DNA of 40,590 bases from Muribaculaceae bacterium (GCA_023664185.1 JAMPGA010000002.1:123161-163750), one strand, 5' to 3'; shown: positions 1 to 8,887, counted from the first letter of the stretch. Translations and numbers: made by a program. Notes: generated by a model from the letters alone, not told the origin.

Positions 1-53
1 CAACGACCCCCTGATTAACAGTCAGGTGCTCTAACCAACTGAGCTACTGAAGC
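1..53 (-). tRNA. tRNA-Asn (GTT), 5' part, cut by window edge
   Basis: Read leftward, the sequence has a 7-nt acceptor strand (47-53), then TA and a D arm closed by GCTC/GAGC. The anticodon stem CCTGA/TCAGG encloses the loop CTGTTAA, which puts anticodon GTT at 17-19 (asparagine). The T arm and the acceptor 3' strand lie beyond base 1, so the gene is incomplete here. A good promoter sits just upstream (79-110). Confidence 0.9.
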
Positions 54-78
54 AGGTTCTTTTTTGCTTTTTGCGCTG

Positions 79-110
79 CAAAATTACACCAAAGTTTTCA
101 ACTGTGCAAA
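79..110 (-). promoter_or_regulatory. Bacteroidetes-type promoter for tRNA-Asn
   Basis: On the minus strand the -7 box TAATTTTG (79-86) is preceded by a -33 box TTTG (107-110) with 20 nt between them. This fits the Bacteroidetes consensus TTTG-N19-TAnnTTTG. Transcription would begin near base 72, about 20 nt before the tRNA. Confidence 0.7.
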
Positions 111-308
111 CATTTTCGCGATTTTTTTTGAAAAAGGGAAAAAAGAGCCGATAGAAAGTCTTAATTCCTATCAGCCTCTCGCCACAATGTCGATTAGTCG
201 GCCTCAAGGCCGGGAGCTTGCCGAAAAGAGAGAGGAAATAATGAAAAGAATAATCTACATTTAATATAATTTAACCATAATATATTTTTGTTTTTTAAAA
301 AATATAAG

Positions 309-443
309 TTTGCAAATGAAACAAACGGTGTGCTTGTCAACGAAACGGTAACCGACGGCGAATGTTATGAGTTGAAAATCAACTGTCCGGGGTTGTATCT
401 TATTAAAGTGGAAGACTGCGTGTATAAAACCCTCGTGAAATAA
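309..443 (+). pseudogene. Remnant of a T9SS C-terminal sorting domain
   Basis: The frame from 309 to a TAA at 441-443 encodes about 44 residues without a start codon. The pattern is that of the end of a type A T9SS sorting domain: a G-V-L-V strand, then T-D-G-E-x-Y-E-L, then P-G-L-Y-L-I-K-V, then a short turn and K-T-L-V-K at the stop. This domain normally ends large exported proteins of Bacteroidetes. Here it is open upstream only to a stop at 267-269 and nothing protein-like precedes it. I read it as the tail of a deleted gene. The assignment rests on pattern recognition only. Confidence 0.55.
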
Positions 444-497
444 TGTTTTAGCGCCATGCGCTGAGGCGAGGCTCTATTAGTTGAGCTATCAACTTTT

Positions 498-526
498 ATC
501 CCCCGGGCACAGTAGACCCGGGGGGA
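498..526. repeat. Perfect 10-bp GC-rich hairpin
   Basis: ATCCCCCGGG (498-507) and CCCGGGGGAT (517-526) are exact inverted copies around a 9-nt loop. No run of T follows on either strand, so it is not a typical intrinsic terminator. It lies 55 bases after the sorting-domain relic and could be the 3' structure of the lost gene or part of an unrecognised RNA. Confidence 0.6.
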
Positions 527-644
527 TCTGATTATGTCAACCTTCCGGAGGTTTAAAGCATGTCGGGGCGGGAACAAATAGTAGGTGTAATTTAATCTGA
601 AATTCTAAGGAGTAAAATTTTACAGCCTGATTTAGACCTTTTAG

Positions 645-677
645 TTGCCAGATTGTTATAATAAATGAGTATATTTG
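645..677 (+). promoter_or_regulatory. Putative promoter of the S41 protease-mfd unit
   Basis: The -7 box TATATTTG (670-677) matches TAnnTTTG. A TTG at 645-647 lies 22 nt upstream, slightly wide for a -33 box. The start would be near 684, leaving a leader of about 75 nt before the ATG at 760. Confidence 0.5.
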
Positions 678-759
678 CCGTTTGATTAGGCGAAAGCTCA
701 GCCTCTGACATATTATTCACCCACGTTTCCGCCGTTTAGGATACTCATAATCAGCCGAT

Positions 760-2424
760 ATGAAAAAAATCATCATCTTTGCCGCCGCTCTGGTGGCGTT
801 AGCCCTCCTGTCGTCGGCAGCCACAAGTAGCCGCAAGGTCGACATCTCGCGTAACCTCGACATATTCAATACCCTTTACAAGGAACTGCAGACATTTTAT
901 GTTGACTCCATTGATGCCGAGAAGAGTATCAACACTGCCATAGCGGCCATGCTCGACGACATTGATCCATACACCGAATATATCCCGGCCAAGGAGCAAG
1001 AGCAGTTTCGTACCATGACCTCGGGCGAATATGGCGGCATAGGCTCGATGATTCAGGAGACCCCCAAGGGTGTGATAATATCGATGCCTTATGAAAACAG
1101 CCCTGCCAGTCTGGCCGGACTCATTGCCGGCGACCGCATCATTATGATAGACGGCGACTCCACCGCGGGGTGGCGCTCGTCGAAGGTGAGCGAACGGCTC
1201 AAAGGGCAGAGCGGCTCCACGGTGACCGTAACCGTCAACCGCCCCTATACCGACGATTCGATAAAGACCTTCGAGATAAAACGTGCCAAGATTCAGATAC
1301 CCTCCGTGCCTTATTGGGGCATGGTGCGCGACGACTCTACAGGCTATGTGGCTCTCAGCTCGTTTTCGGAAAAGAGCTATCCGGAGGTGCGTGAGGCCGT
1401 AGAGGCTCTGAAAAAGCAGGGCGCCAAGCGCCTGGTGCTCGATCTGCGCGGCAACGGTGGCGGACTGGTGGAAAGCGCCGTGCAGATTCTCGGCATATTC
1501 CTCCCGAAAGGTACCACAGTGCTCAACACAAAGGGCAAAGGTGTGCTCAATGAGAAGACCTACAAGACATCCGTGCAGCCCGTCGACACCGAGATTCCGC
1601 TGGCTGTGCTCATCGACGGCTCGTCGGCTTCGGCAAGCGAGATAGTCTCCGGAGCCCTTCAGGATCTTGACCGTGCTGTCATCGTGGGCAACCGCTCGTT
1701 TGGCAAAGGCCTTGTGCAGTCCACTCGCCAGCTCCCCTACGACGGCCTGCTCAAAGTGACCGTGGCAAAATACTATATACCCTCAGGGCGCCTCATCCAG
1801 GCCATCGACTACTCGCATCGCAACCCCGACGGCTCCGTGGCTCGCATTCCCGACTCGCTCACATCGGTATTCAAGACGGCCGGAGGCCGCGAGGTGAGAG
1901 ACGGCGGCGGAATCACCCCCGATATCAAGGTGACTCTCCCCGAGGTGAACAGATTGACCTACAATGTGGTGCGCGACAACTGGGCATTTGACTTTGCCAC
2001 ACGCTACGCCGCCACTCACCCCACTGTGGCCAAGCCCTCGGAGTTTGAGATAACAGATACCATCTACGAGGAGTTCAAGGCATTTATCGACCCCGACCGG
2101 TTTGAATACGACCGCGTGTGCGAGTCGGCCGTCAAAGCCATGCGCGAGCTGGCCACAAGCGAGGGATATATGAACGACTCTGTCGAGGCTCAGATCAACA
2201 TATTGGCCAACATGCTCAAGCACGATCTCAAGCACGATCTCGACATAAACCGCAAATCCATCTCGCCCTATCTGGCCGGCGAGATCATGAACCGTTACTA
2301 CTTCACACGCGGGCAGATGGAGAACGCTCTGCTCACCGACGCCGACCTCGACTCGGCCATCACCGTGCTCCGCGCCCCGCGCTACCAGCAACTGCTCAAG
2401 CCCAAAGCCGAAGGCAAGAAATGA
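760..2424 (+). CDS. S41-family C-terminal processing peptidase (CtpA/Prc type)
   Basis: A secreted or periplasmic serine protease of 554 residues. Residues 1-20 form a hydrophobic signal sequence. A PDZ domain follows at about 85-165 (Y-G-G-I-G-S-M-I, then A-G-L-I-A-G-D-R-I), and then the S41 catalytic core. The Ser-Lys pair characteristic of Prc/CtpA enzymes is present: Ser291 in the S-A-S-E motif and Lys316 in F-G-K-G, 25 residues apart as in the family, with Gln320 following. Residues about 370-554 form a C-terminal extension I cannot assign. Such enzymes trim or degrade envelope proteins from their C-termini. The stop codon overlaps the mfd start in an ATGA, so the two are probably co-transcribed, although I see no functional link. 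The exact substrate is unknown. Confidence 0.93.
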   Translation: MKKIIIFAAALVALALLSSAATSSRKVDISRNLDIFNTLYKELQTFYVDSIDAEKSINTAIAAMLDDIDPYTEYIPAKEQEQFRTMTSGEYGGIGSMIQETPKGVIISMPYENSPASLAGLIAGDRIIMIDGDSTAGWRSSKVSERLKGQSGSTVTVTVNRPYTDDSIKTFEIKRAKIQIPSVPYWGMVRDDSTGYVALSSFSEKSYPEVREAVEALKKQGAKRLVLDLRGNGGGLVESAVQILGIFLPKGTTVLNTKGKGVLNEKTYKTSVQPVDTEIPLAVLIDGSSASASEIVSGALQDLDRAVIVGNRSFGKGLVQSTRQLPYDGLLKVTVAKYYIPSGRLIQAIDYSHRNPDGSVARIPDSLTSVFKTAGGREVRDGGGITPDIKVTLPEVNRLTYNVVRDNWAFDFATRYAATHPTVAKPSEFEITDTIYEEFKAFIDPDRFEYDRVCESAVKAMRELATSEGYMNDSVEAQINILANMLKHDLKHDLDINRKSISPYLAGEIMNRYYFTRGQMENALLTDADLDSAITVLRAPRYQQLLKPKAEGKK

Positions 2425-5400
2425 CCACTATCACCACTCTACAGCAACTCTCCCACAACTTCTTGTCGGACGAGCGGAGCGCGCTCCTTGACAAATGGCT
2501 GCGCTCCCGCTCGGCCACACTTAACCTCTACTCACTCTCGGGCTCGGCTCCCGCCATGCTTCTCGGCGCCATGCCGGCGCGCAAGGTGCCCACACTTGTC
2601 GTGGCCGACTCGCTCGACGACGCCGGTTACATCTATCACGACCTCTCGCGCATACTCAGCGACGAGCAGGTGCTCATGTTCCCCTCCGGCTTCAAGCGCG
2701 ACATTAAATACGGCCAGCCCGACCCACCTTCCGAAATACTGCGCACCGAGGCCCTCAACCGATGGCACTCGGCCAAGGATGCGCCACGCTATGTGGTGAC
2801 CTATCCCGAGGCTCTGGCTGAGCGAGTGGCCACTCGCAATGACATCGACACCCATACCCTACATCTCGACACCGGCATGGAGCGCGATATGACCGACGTG
2901 GTGAAGTGGCTCAGGGAAAACGGCTTCACACCGGTCGACTATGTCTATGAGCCAGGGCAATTTGCCATGCGTGGCTCCATCATCGATATCTTCGGCTACA
3001 GCAGCGAGCTGCCCATGCGTATCGACTTTTTTGGCGACGAGATAGACTCGATAAGGCTGTTCAATATCGAGACCCAGCTCTCCGAACGCAAGCTGAAGAG
3101 TGTCTCCATCACCTCGGGCATAGCCTCGCAGGGTGGGGGAGAGTCGTTGCTCTCGTTTATCGACCCCTCCACACTCATAGTGGTGCGCGACGATGCATAT
3201 ACCATACAGCGCATCAAGGCCATATCGGAAACCGACTTCTCGCAGAGCGCCCTGATCTCGGGCGAGGGTGATTTCGACGCCCTGGACCGCGTGGTAGACC
3301 CCGACGAATTTGCCCGCGACCTGGTCTCGTTTCGCCGCATACGCTTCACGGCCGGAGCCGCACCCGAAGGCGTGGCAGGCAAGGATTCCATCGACTTTGG
3401 CTGTACTCCCCAGGTGCTCTATCACAAAAACTTCGAGCTGATAGCATCGTCGTTCGAAAAATTTATGGCCGACGGGTATACCATCAACATACTTTCGGAC
3501 AGCGAAAACCAGTTTGACCGACTCAAGGCTATCTTTGATGACCGCGGCGACGATATACGCTTCACCCCCGTCACCCCCACCATCCACGAGGGCTTCATCG
3601 ACCATCAGCAGCGGGTGTGTCTCTTCACAGACCATCAGATATTCGACCGTTTCCACAAATACACCCTCAAGAGCGACCGCGCCCGCTCGGGCAAATTGGC
3701 TCTGTCGCTCAAGGAGCTCAGCGCCATTGAACCGGGCGACTATATAGTGCATGTGGATCACGGCGTGGGGCGCTTTGCCGGATTGCTGCGCACAAATGTC
3801 AACGGTCGCACTCAGGAGATGATAAAGCTCGTCTATGCCAACGACGACATCATATTCGTGTCCATCCACTCGCTCCACAAGCTTGCCAAATATCGCGGCA
3901 AAGAGGGTGTGCCTCCCAAGGTCAACAAGCTCGGCACCGGCGCCTGGAACCGTCTGAAGGAGCGCACAAAATCTAAGCTCAAGGATATAGCCCGCGACCT
4001 GATACGCCTCTACGCTGCCCGCCGCGAGGAGAAGGGCTATGCTTTTGCTCCCGACTCATATCTGCAACAGGAACTGGAGGCTTCGTTTATCTACGAAGAT
4101 ACCCCCGATCAGCTCACCGCCACAAAGGCCGTGAAGGCCGATATGGAGAGCGATCGCCCCATGGACCGTCTCATATGTGGCGATGTAGGGTTTGGCAAGA
4201 CCGAGATAGCCATACGCGCCGCTTTCAAGGCTGCCGCCGACGGCAAGCAGACAGCCGTGCTGGTGCCCACCACCGTGCTGGCCTATCAGCATTACAACAC
4301 CTTTGCCCAGCGCCTTAAGGATCTGCCCGTCAGAGTGGACTATCTGAGCCGTGCCCGCACCCCCAAGCAGGTGAAGGCTATCATTAAGGACCTGGCCGAG
4401 GGTAAGATAGACATCCTCATCGGCACACATAAGATAATAGGCAAGGAGGTGAAGTTTAAAGACCTTGGGCTGCTGATAGTCGACGAGGAGCAGAAGTTTG
4501 GAGTGGCCGTCAAGGAGAAACTCAAGCAGCTCAAAGTCAATGTCGATACTCTCACCATGAGCGCTACCCCCATACCGCGCACTCTGCAGTTCTCGCTTAT
4601 GGGAGCCCGCGACCTCTCGGCCATCAATACCCCTCCGCCCAACCGTTACCCGATAGTTACCTCGGTCAATGCCGGGGACGACGACATACTCTCGGAGGCC
4701 GTGAACTTCGAGCTATCGCGCAACGGTCAGGTATTCATTGTGAACAACCGTATAGAGGGTCTCTACGACCTTGAGGCGCAGGTGCGCAGGCTCGTGCCCG
4801 ATGCACGCGTCATAGTGGCTCACGGGCAGATGCCCCCCGAAAAGCTCGAGCAGGCCATCATAGACTTTGCCAATCACGACTACGACGTGCTCATAGCCAC
4901 CACTATTATTGAAAGCGGCATTGACATGCCCAATGTGAACACCATCATCGTAAACAACGCCCAGAACTTCGGCCTCAGCGAGCTTCATCAGCTGAGAGGG
5001 CGTGTGGGACGCAGCAACCGCAAGGCATTCTGCTACCTGCTGGTGCCTGCACATATACCGCTCACACCTGTGGCACGCCGGCGCCTGCAGGCCATAGAAA
5101 GCTTCTCGGAACTTGGCAGCGGCATCCACATAGCCATGCAGGACCTCGACATTCGCGGTGCTGGCAATCTGCTGGGCGCCGAACAGAGCGGCTTTATAGC
5201 CGACCTGGGCTATGAGACCTATCAGAAAATACTCAAGGAGGCTGTCACAGAGCTGCGCACCCAGGAATTTGCCGACCTCTCGGCCGACGAGACCGCCGAC
5301 CGTGCCGGCGAGGACGACTATGTGGCAGACTGCGCCGTGGAGAGCGACCTCGAGCTCTTGCTCCCGGCCGAATATGTGCCCACCGAGAGCGAACGCATAG

Positions 5401-5786
5401 CCCTATACCGCGAGCTCGACGGCATTGTGAGCGAGGCTGAGCTCAACGACTTCAAGGCCAGACTCTCCGACCGCTTCGGCACTATCCCCGATGTGACCCT
5501 CGAGCTGCTGCGCATACCCACCCTGCGCCGCATGGCGCGCCGCCTGGGCATAGAGAAAGTGGTGCTCAAACAGCGCAAGATGTATACCTATTTCGTCGAC
5601 GAGTCAAACAAGGCATACTATCAGAGCGAGATGTTCGGGCGCATGCTCAGCTATCTAACCGCCCATCCGCGCCGTGTGCAGATACGCGAGCGCGACGGTC
5701 GCCGCTCGTTTGCCATCGGCAACGTCCCCACAGTGGAGTCGGCCCTCGCCATCCTCACCGAAATCCTCGGCGACAAAGCATCTTAA
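2421..5786 (+). CDS. mfd: Transcription-repair coupling factor Mfd
   Basis: A 1121-residue DNA translocase that removes stalled RNA polymerase at lesions and recruits UvrA; the length is close to the usual 1150. The order of parts is canonical. A UvrB-like N-terminal module contains Y-E-P-G-Q-F-A-M-R-G-S-I-I-D-I-F. The CarD-like RNA-polymerase-interacting domain begins near residue 430 (E-P-G-D-Y-I-V-H-V-D-H-G-V-G-R-F). The helicase motor has Walker A G-x-G-F-G-K-T (Lys593) and a D-E-E-Q box (Asp688). The second RecA lobe has Q-L-R-G-R-V-G-R-S, and a TRCF C-terminal domain follows. I chose the ATG at 2421 because it overlaps the preceding stop as ATGA. The frame stays open farther upstream, but that part lies inside the protease gene and is not Mfd-like. 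Confidence 0.97.
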   Translation: MTTITTLQQLSHNFLSDERSALLDKWLRSRSATLNLYSLSGSAPAMLLGAMPARKVPTLVVADSLDDAGYIYHDLSRILSDEQVLMFPSGFKRDIKYGQPDPPSEILRTEALNRWHSAKDAPRYVVTYPEALAERVATRNDIDTHTLHLDTGMERDMTDVVKWLRENGFTPVDYVYEPGQFAMRGSIIDIFGYSSELPMRIDFFGDEIDSIRLFNIETQLSERKLKSVSITSGIASQGGGESLLSFIDPSTLIVVRDDAYTIQRIKAISETDFSQSALISGEGDFDALDRVVDPDEFARDLVSFRRIRFTAGAAPEGVAGKDSIDFGCTPQVLYHKNFELIASSFEKFMADGYTINILSDSENQFDRLKAIFDDRGDDIRFTPVTPTIHEGFIDHQQRVCLFTDHQIFDRFHKYTLKSDRARSGKLALSLKELSAIEPGDYIVHVDHGVGRFAGLLRTNVNGRTQEMIKLVYANDDIIFVSIHSLHKLAKYRGKEGVPPKVNKLGTGAWNRLKERTKSKLKDIARDLIRLYAARREEKGYAFAPDSYLQQELEASFIYEDTPDQLTATKAVKADMESDRPMDRLICGDVGFGKTEIAIRAAFKAAADGKQTAVLVPTTVLAYQHYNTFAQRLKDLPVRVDYLSRARTPKQVKAIIKDLAEGKIDILIGTHKIIGKEVKFKDLGLLIVDEEQKFGVAVKEKLKQLKVNVDTLTMSATPIPRTLQFSLMGARDLSAINTPPPNRYPIVTSVNAGDDDILSEAVNFELSRNGQVFIVNNRIEGLYDLEAQVRRLVPDARVIVAHGQMPPEKLEQAIIDFANHDYDVLIATTIIESGIDMPNVNTIIVNNAQNFGLSELHQLRGRVGRSNRKAFCYLLVPAHIPLTPVARRRLQAIESFSELGSGIHIAMQDLDIRGAGNLLGAEQSGFIADLGYETYQKILKEAVTELRTQEFADLSADETADRAGEDDYVADCAVESDLELLLPAEYVPTESERIALYRELDGIVSEAELNDFKARLSDRFGTIPDVTLELLRIPTLRRMARRLGIEKVVLKQRKMYTYFVDESNKAYYQSEMFGRMLSYLTAHPRRVQIRERDGRRSFAIGNVPTVESALAILTEILGDKAS

Positions 5787-5957
5787 TAAAGAAGCCCAGG
5801 GTTCATCACAAAGCTGGAACCCGCCCCAGAACTGGAGCTCACCACAAAAACAGCCTCGGCGAGATCGATTAATAGGAGTCTCACACCCGGAGTGTGGGGC
5901 TGGGTTACGCGACCTCTTCGAGGTTGAGCACGCGTGTCCTCCTGGGTGGACATAAAA
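5787..5957 (+). other. Hairpin-rich non-coding stretch after mfd
   Basis: No convincing open frame. Several short perfect inverted repeats occur in a row: GGGTTC/GAACCC (5799-5804 with 5817-5822), CACAC/GTGTG (5882-5886 with 5892-5896), and a nested pair of ACCTC/GAGGT (5912-5924) inside ACGCG/CGCGT (5907-5911 with 5931-5935). A terminator follows at 5958. This could be a structured 3' UTR or a small RNA; I do not recognise a known family. Bases 6000-6110 beyond the terminator show nothing clear. Confidence 0.35.
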
Positions 5958-5996
5958 AACAACAGGGCTGTCATCACGACAACCCTGTTGTTCTTT
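5958..5996 (+). terminator. Intrinsic terminator after mfd
   Basis: AACAACAGGG (5958-5967) pairs with CCCTGTTGTT (5983-5992). Four more pairs (TGTC/GACA) lie inside beyond a single mismatch. It is followed by a weak T-rich tail (CTTT) and preceded by an A-run, so it may work in both directions. It lies 170 bases downstream of the mfd stop. Confidence 0.7.
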
Positions 5997-6110
5997 AACC
6001 TTAATCTAATACCATGAAAACACAGTGCAAATAATAGTAACTACATCTTTATAACATGTGGAGAGGGTGAAAAGTTCGATGGTGAAGATGGGTTTAACAC
6101 TCGTTAACTA

Positions 6111-6139
6111 TTGAGGTCGGAATATTCTTTGTAATTTTA
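6111..6139 (+). promoter_or_regulatory. Putative promoter of the two-component operon
   Basis: TTG (6111-6113), 18 nt, then TAATTTTA (6132-6139), one base off the TAnnTTTG box. The start would be near 6146, about 90 nt before the chosen ATG at 6235. Confidence 0.45.
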
Positions 6140-6234
6140 CCGTCGAGAACAAACAACGAGCGTTATGGCTCAATGTGTTACAAACGTGTGACATTCTACC
6201 CGGGCCTTCAATCATAAATTCACAGGAATATTAC

Positions 6235-6957
6235 ATGAGCAAAAGACTTCTGTTGATCGACGACGAAGAGTCGATCTGCGAAATACTTAAATACAATTTG
6301 CGTAAGGAAGGGTATGAGGTTGACACCGCCTATAGCGCCGAGGAAGCCCTTGAAAAAGATTTGACCGTCTACGACCTTTTTATCGTGGATATAATGATGG
6401 AAAATCTCAGCGGCTTTGACTTTGCCAAGCGTGTGCGCAACGATGCCCGCACCGAGAATGCCCCCATCATCTTCTGCTCGGCTCTCAACGGCGAGGACGA
6501 CACCGTGATGGGACTCAACATCGGCGCCGACGACTATATAACCAAGCCCTTCAAGATGAGCGAGGTGATAGCACGCGTAAATGCCGTGTTGCGCCGCACA
6601 CAGATGGCTCGCCGCGCTGCCGAAGCGCCTGCTCCCGAGCCCCAGGCCGACCCGCTGGAGGCCAGCGTGACCTATCAGGGCCTCACCATCGACCCCAACC
6701 AGAAGGAAGTGTATCTCGACGGCGAGCGCATAGCCCTCACCAAAACCGAATTTGAGATTCTTTACTTCTTCCTCACACACCGCAACCGCATCTACTCCCG
6801 CCAGGAGATAATACGCCGTGTGTGGGCCGACGATGTTGTGGTCACCACCCGCACCATCGACACAAACATCACCCGTCTCCGCAAGAAAATCGGCGTCTAT
6901 GGCAACAACATAGAAACTCGCCAGGGATTCGGTTATGGATTCAAGGAGAAGGATTAA
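6235..6957 (+). CDS. OmpR/PhoB-family response regulator
   Basis: A 240-residue DNA-binding response regulator. The receiver domain (1-120) has the acidic pocket Asp9/Asp10, phosphoacceptor Asp52 in F-I-V-D-I-M-M, the switch residue Ser82 and the conserved Lys104 in Y-I-T-K-P-F. A short Ala/Pro-rich linker leads to a winged-helix output domain ending in G-F-G-Y-G-F-K. I prefer the ATG at 6235 over one at 6175 because the receiver fold starts at once (M-S-K-R-L-L-L-I-D-D-E) and the extra 20 residues have no family counterpart. The 3' end overlaps the sensor kinase by 23 nt, so the two form a cognate pair. The signal and target genes cannot be read from sequence. Confidence 0.95.
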   Translation: MSKRLLLIDDEESICEILKYNLRKEGYEVDTAYSAEEALEKDLTVYDLFIVDIMMENLSGFDFAKRVRNDARTENAPIIFCSALNGEDDTVMGLNIGADDYITKPFKMSEVIARVNAVLRRTQMARRAAEAPAPEPQADPLEASVTYQGLTIDPNQKEVYLDGERIALTKTEFEILYFFLTHRNRIYSRQEIIRRVWADDVVVTTRTIDTNITRLRKKIGVYGNNIETRQGFGYGFKEKD

Positions 6958-8401
6958 CTTCCACTGGCAGCTGTTCATCCCCCTGGCCACGGTGCTCTGC
7001 CTGGTGTTTGGGGCGATATTGTGGTATCAGTATAAGCGCGAGGCCGACTATCGTGCCGAAATCATCACCTCGCAGCTCGACCTGATAAACCGCCGTGTGA
7101 TAAATACCTATGAGAACGACCAGGATCTGAAGCCGTTCATTGCATTTGTCACATCCTATTATGCCGACTCGCAGTTTGACGGTGTGAGAATTTCAGTCTA
7201 TGCCGACGACGGGATGCTGAAATACACTCTGGGTGTGCCTCTGCCGTTCACTCCCGACCCCGAAAAAATAGTGAAAACCATCGACACCGGAGCCGACTCG
7301 CCACGCTATGTGCAGCGCAGCCGCGACGGTGAGCTTTATCTGCTATCGTCTACCCTCAGCCCCGACGGCAAGGTAAAGGTGGTGACAGGCATTCCCTATA
7401 ACAGCGATGTTGACGATGCCATAAACATCGATGCCACTGTGTGGTATGTGATAGGTACATGCATGCTGGTGACGCTACTGGTGACATTCTACTTCACCCG
7501 TATGCTGTCGCGCAACGTGCGCCTGCTCAAGGACTTTGCATATCGCGCCGTGAGCGGCGGCAAGTTTACCGGGCTCGACAAGTTTCCGCGCAACGAGTTG
7601 GGCGATATCTCGCGCGAGATAATCACCCTCTACCGCGAGCGCGTCACGGCCATCGAGCTTATCAAGAAGGAGCGCAAGGCTGCAGTGCATGCCTTTGAGG
7701 AGAAGGCACGCGTCACACGCCAGATGACCAACAATATAAACCACGAAATCAAGACACCTGTGGGCATAATTCGGGGTTATCTGGAGTCGATACTTGGCGA
7801 TCCTGACATGGATGCGGCCACACGCACTCGCTTTCTTGAGCGCATGCTCTCCAATGTGGAGCGCCTGTCAAACCTGCTCAACGATATATCGACCATGACC
7901 CGCCTGGAGAACGGCGGCGACAAGATAGCCGTGACAAAGGTGGATATGTATGACCTCGTATTCCAGATAGACTACGATATGGATGCCAACCATCTGGCCG
8001 GCTCGCTGGAGTTTGTCTACGACATTCCGCTCGACTGCTACGTATCGGGCAACCCGGGGCTTATCCAGGGCATGATATGCGGCCTCATACGCAATGCAGC
8101 CATGTATTCGGGGGGCACGCGTATAGGGCTGAAGCTGATTTCTGAGAACGAGCGCTTCTACGTATTCACCTTCTATGACGATGGCAACGGTGTGGCCGAG
8201 GAGCACATACCGCATCTGTTTGAGCGCTTCTACCGTGTGGACACCGGCCGTTCGCGCAAACAGGGTGGCACCGGACTGGGCCTGCCCATTGTGAAGAGCA
8301 CCATCGCCACTCACGGTGGCACCATCTCGGTACACAACCGCACCACCGGAGGCCTTGAGTTCATATTCTCGTTGCCCAAGTGGAACCCCTCCGACGAGTG
8401 A
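6935..8401 (+). CDS. Membrane sensor histidine kinase
   Basis: A 488-residue kinase, partner of the overlapping response regulator. Membrane segments at about residues 10-30 and 169-190 flank a sensor region of about 140 residues. A HAMP-like linker follows, then a HisKA domain with the phospho-accepting His270 in N-H-E-I-K-T-P. The ATPase domain has the N box (G-L-I-R-N-A-A), the D-D-G-N-G-V motif, an F box (L-F-E-R-F-Y-R) and G-G-T-G-L-G-L. All residues needed for autophosphorylation appear intact. The sensor region matches nothing I recognise. It converges on the DUF695 gene, only 13 nt away. Confidence 0.94.
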   Translation: MDSRRRINFHWQLFIPLATVLCLVFGAILWYQYKREADYRAEIITSQLDLINRRVINTYENDQDLKPFIAFVTSYYADSQFDGVRISVYADDGMLKYTLGVPLPFTPDPEKIVKTIDTGADSPRYVQRSRDGELYLLSSTLSPDGKVKVVTGIPYNSDVDDAINIDATVWYVIGTCMLVTLLVTFYFTRMLSRNVRLLKDFAYRAVSGGKFTGLDKFPRNELGDISREIITLYRERVTAIELIKKERKAAVHAFEEKARVTRQMTNNINHEIKTPVGIIRGYLESILGDPDMDAATRTRFLERMLSNVERLSNLLNDISTMTRLENGGDKIAVTKVDMYDLVFQIDYDMDANHLAGSLEFVYDIPLDCYVSGNPGLIQGMICGLIRNAAMYSGGTRIGLKLISENERFYVFTFYDDGNGVAEEHIPHLFERFYRVDTGRSRKQGGTGLGLPIVKSTIATHGGTISVHNRTTGGLEFIFSLPKWNPSDE

Positions 8402-8414
8402 CGTATAGCGCGCC

Positions 8415-8858
8415 TCAGTCGAGCTTGATCTCTGCCTCAGCCATCTCATCGTATTCCTCCCAGCCCGGATCGTTCTCGCAGTAAACAGTGATGGGGAGCA
8501 GACGGAAGGGCTCGAGAGCTTCGTTGAGCTTGCGTCCGAAGATGTGGGTTGAGAGAGTGTAGAACACCCAGTCGCGCTTACCGTCGCCTGTGAAAATGCC
8601 CGTAAGCACTGCCACGGGGTCTTTCTTGAACTCCTTCTGCAGTGTTTCCTGCACCTGTTCCATCTCCTTGGCCTCCTCCTCCGCAGGCATGCCGTCGGGC
8701 GTGGCCGACTCGAAGCGCCATGTCACTTCGACGCGGATGTTGAAACGTGGGTTCGACCGGAATTTCTCCACATCCTTGCGTCCTGTCACCAGAATGGTTT
8801 TGCCCGTCTCCTCGCTTTCGGCCGGGGCAGTCCACCAAATGCCTGTATCTGTGCTCAT
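8415..8858 (-). CDS. DUF695 domain protein
   Basis: A 147-residue soluble protein that I assign to the DUF695 family from its overall pattern: W-W-T-A-P-A near the start, R-F-N-I-R-V-E-V-T-W in the middle, then G-D-G-K-R-D-W-V-F-Y-T-L and a Tyr/Asp/Glu-rich acidic C-terminus. The function of this family is not established. The frame extends to 8951, but I start at 8858 because a -7 box lies at 8880-8887, so upstream codons would not be transcribed. There is no signal peptide. It is divergent from lgt and probably a single-gene unit. Confidence 0.8.
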   Translation of the reverse strand: MSTDTGIWWTAPAESEETGKTILVTGRKDVEKFRSNPRFNIRVEVTWRFESATPDGMPAEEEAKEMEQVQETLQKEFKKDPVAVLTGIFTGDGKRDWVFYTLSTHIFGRKLNEALEPFRLLPITVYCENDPGWEEYDEMAEAEIKLD

Positions 8859-8879
8859 ATCTTTGGGTGTTAATTTTCG

Positions 8880-8887
8880 CAAATTTA
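8880..8887 (-). promoter_or_regulatory. -7 box for the DUF695 gene
   Basis: TAAATTTG on the minus strand, 22 nt before the ATG at 8858. No clear -33 TTTG is seen. It supports the short start of the DUF695 gene and overlaps the lgt promoter region. Confidence 0.5.

Larger units (their letters stand above)
54..759. other. Gene-poor interval with a coding relic and a hairpin
   Basis: About 700 bases lie between the tRNA and the S41 protease gene. They hold the tRNA promoter, a sorting-domain relic (309-443), a GC-rich hairpin (498-526) and the protease promoter (645-677). The rest is AT-rich. The short open frames at 64-264 (+) and 365-577 (-) show no recognisable protein features, and I do not call them genes. 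Confidence 0.6.

Noticed and set aside
64..264. 66-codon open frame after the tRNA
   Set aside because: It lies on the tRNA promoter, has low-complexity content, and shows no protein-like motif.
450..500. tRNA-like D arm on the minus strand (GCTC/GAGC with TA before it)
   Set aside because: There is no matching acceptor stem, anticodon stem or T arm, so it cannot be called a tRNA or even a clear tRNA relic.
2118..2420. Longer N-terminus for mfd
   Set aside because: The extra 101 codons lie inside the protease gene and do not resemble Mfd; the ATGA junction at 2421 is the natural start.
6235..8401. Assignment of the two-component pair to RprX/RprY
   Set aside because: The regulator's N-terminal sequence does not match what I recall of RprY; I therefore give no symbol.
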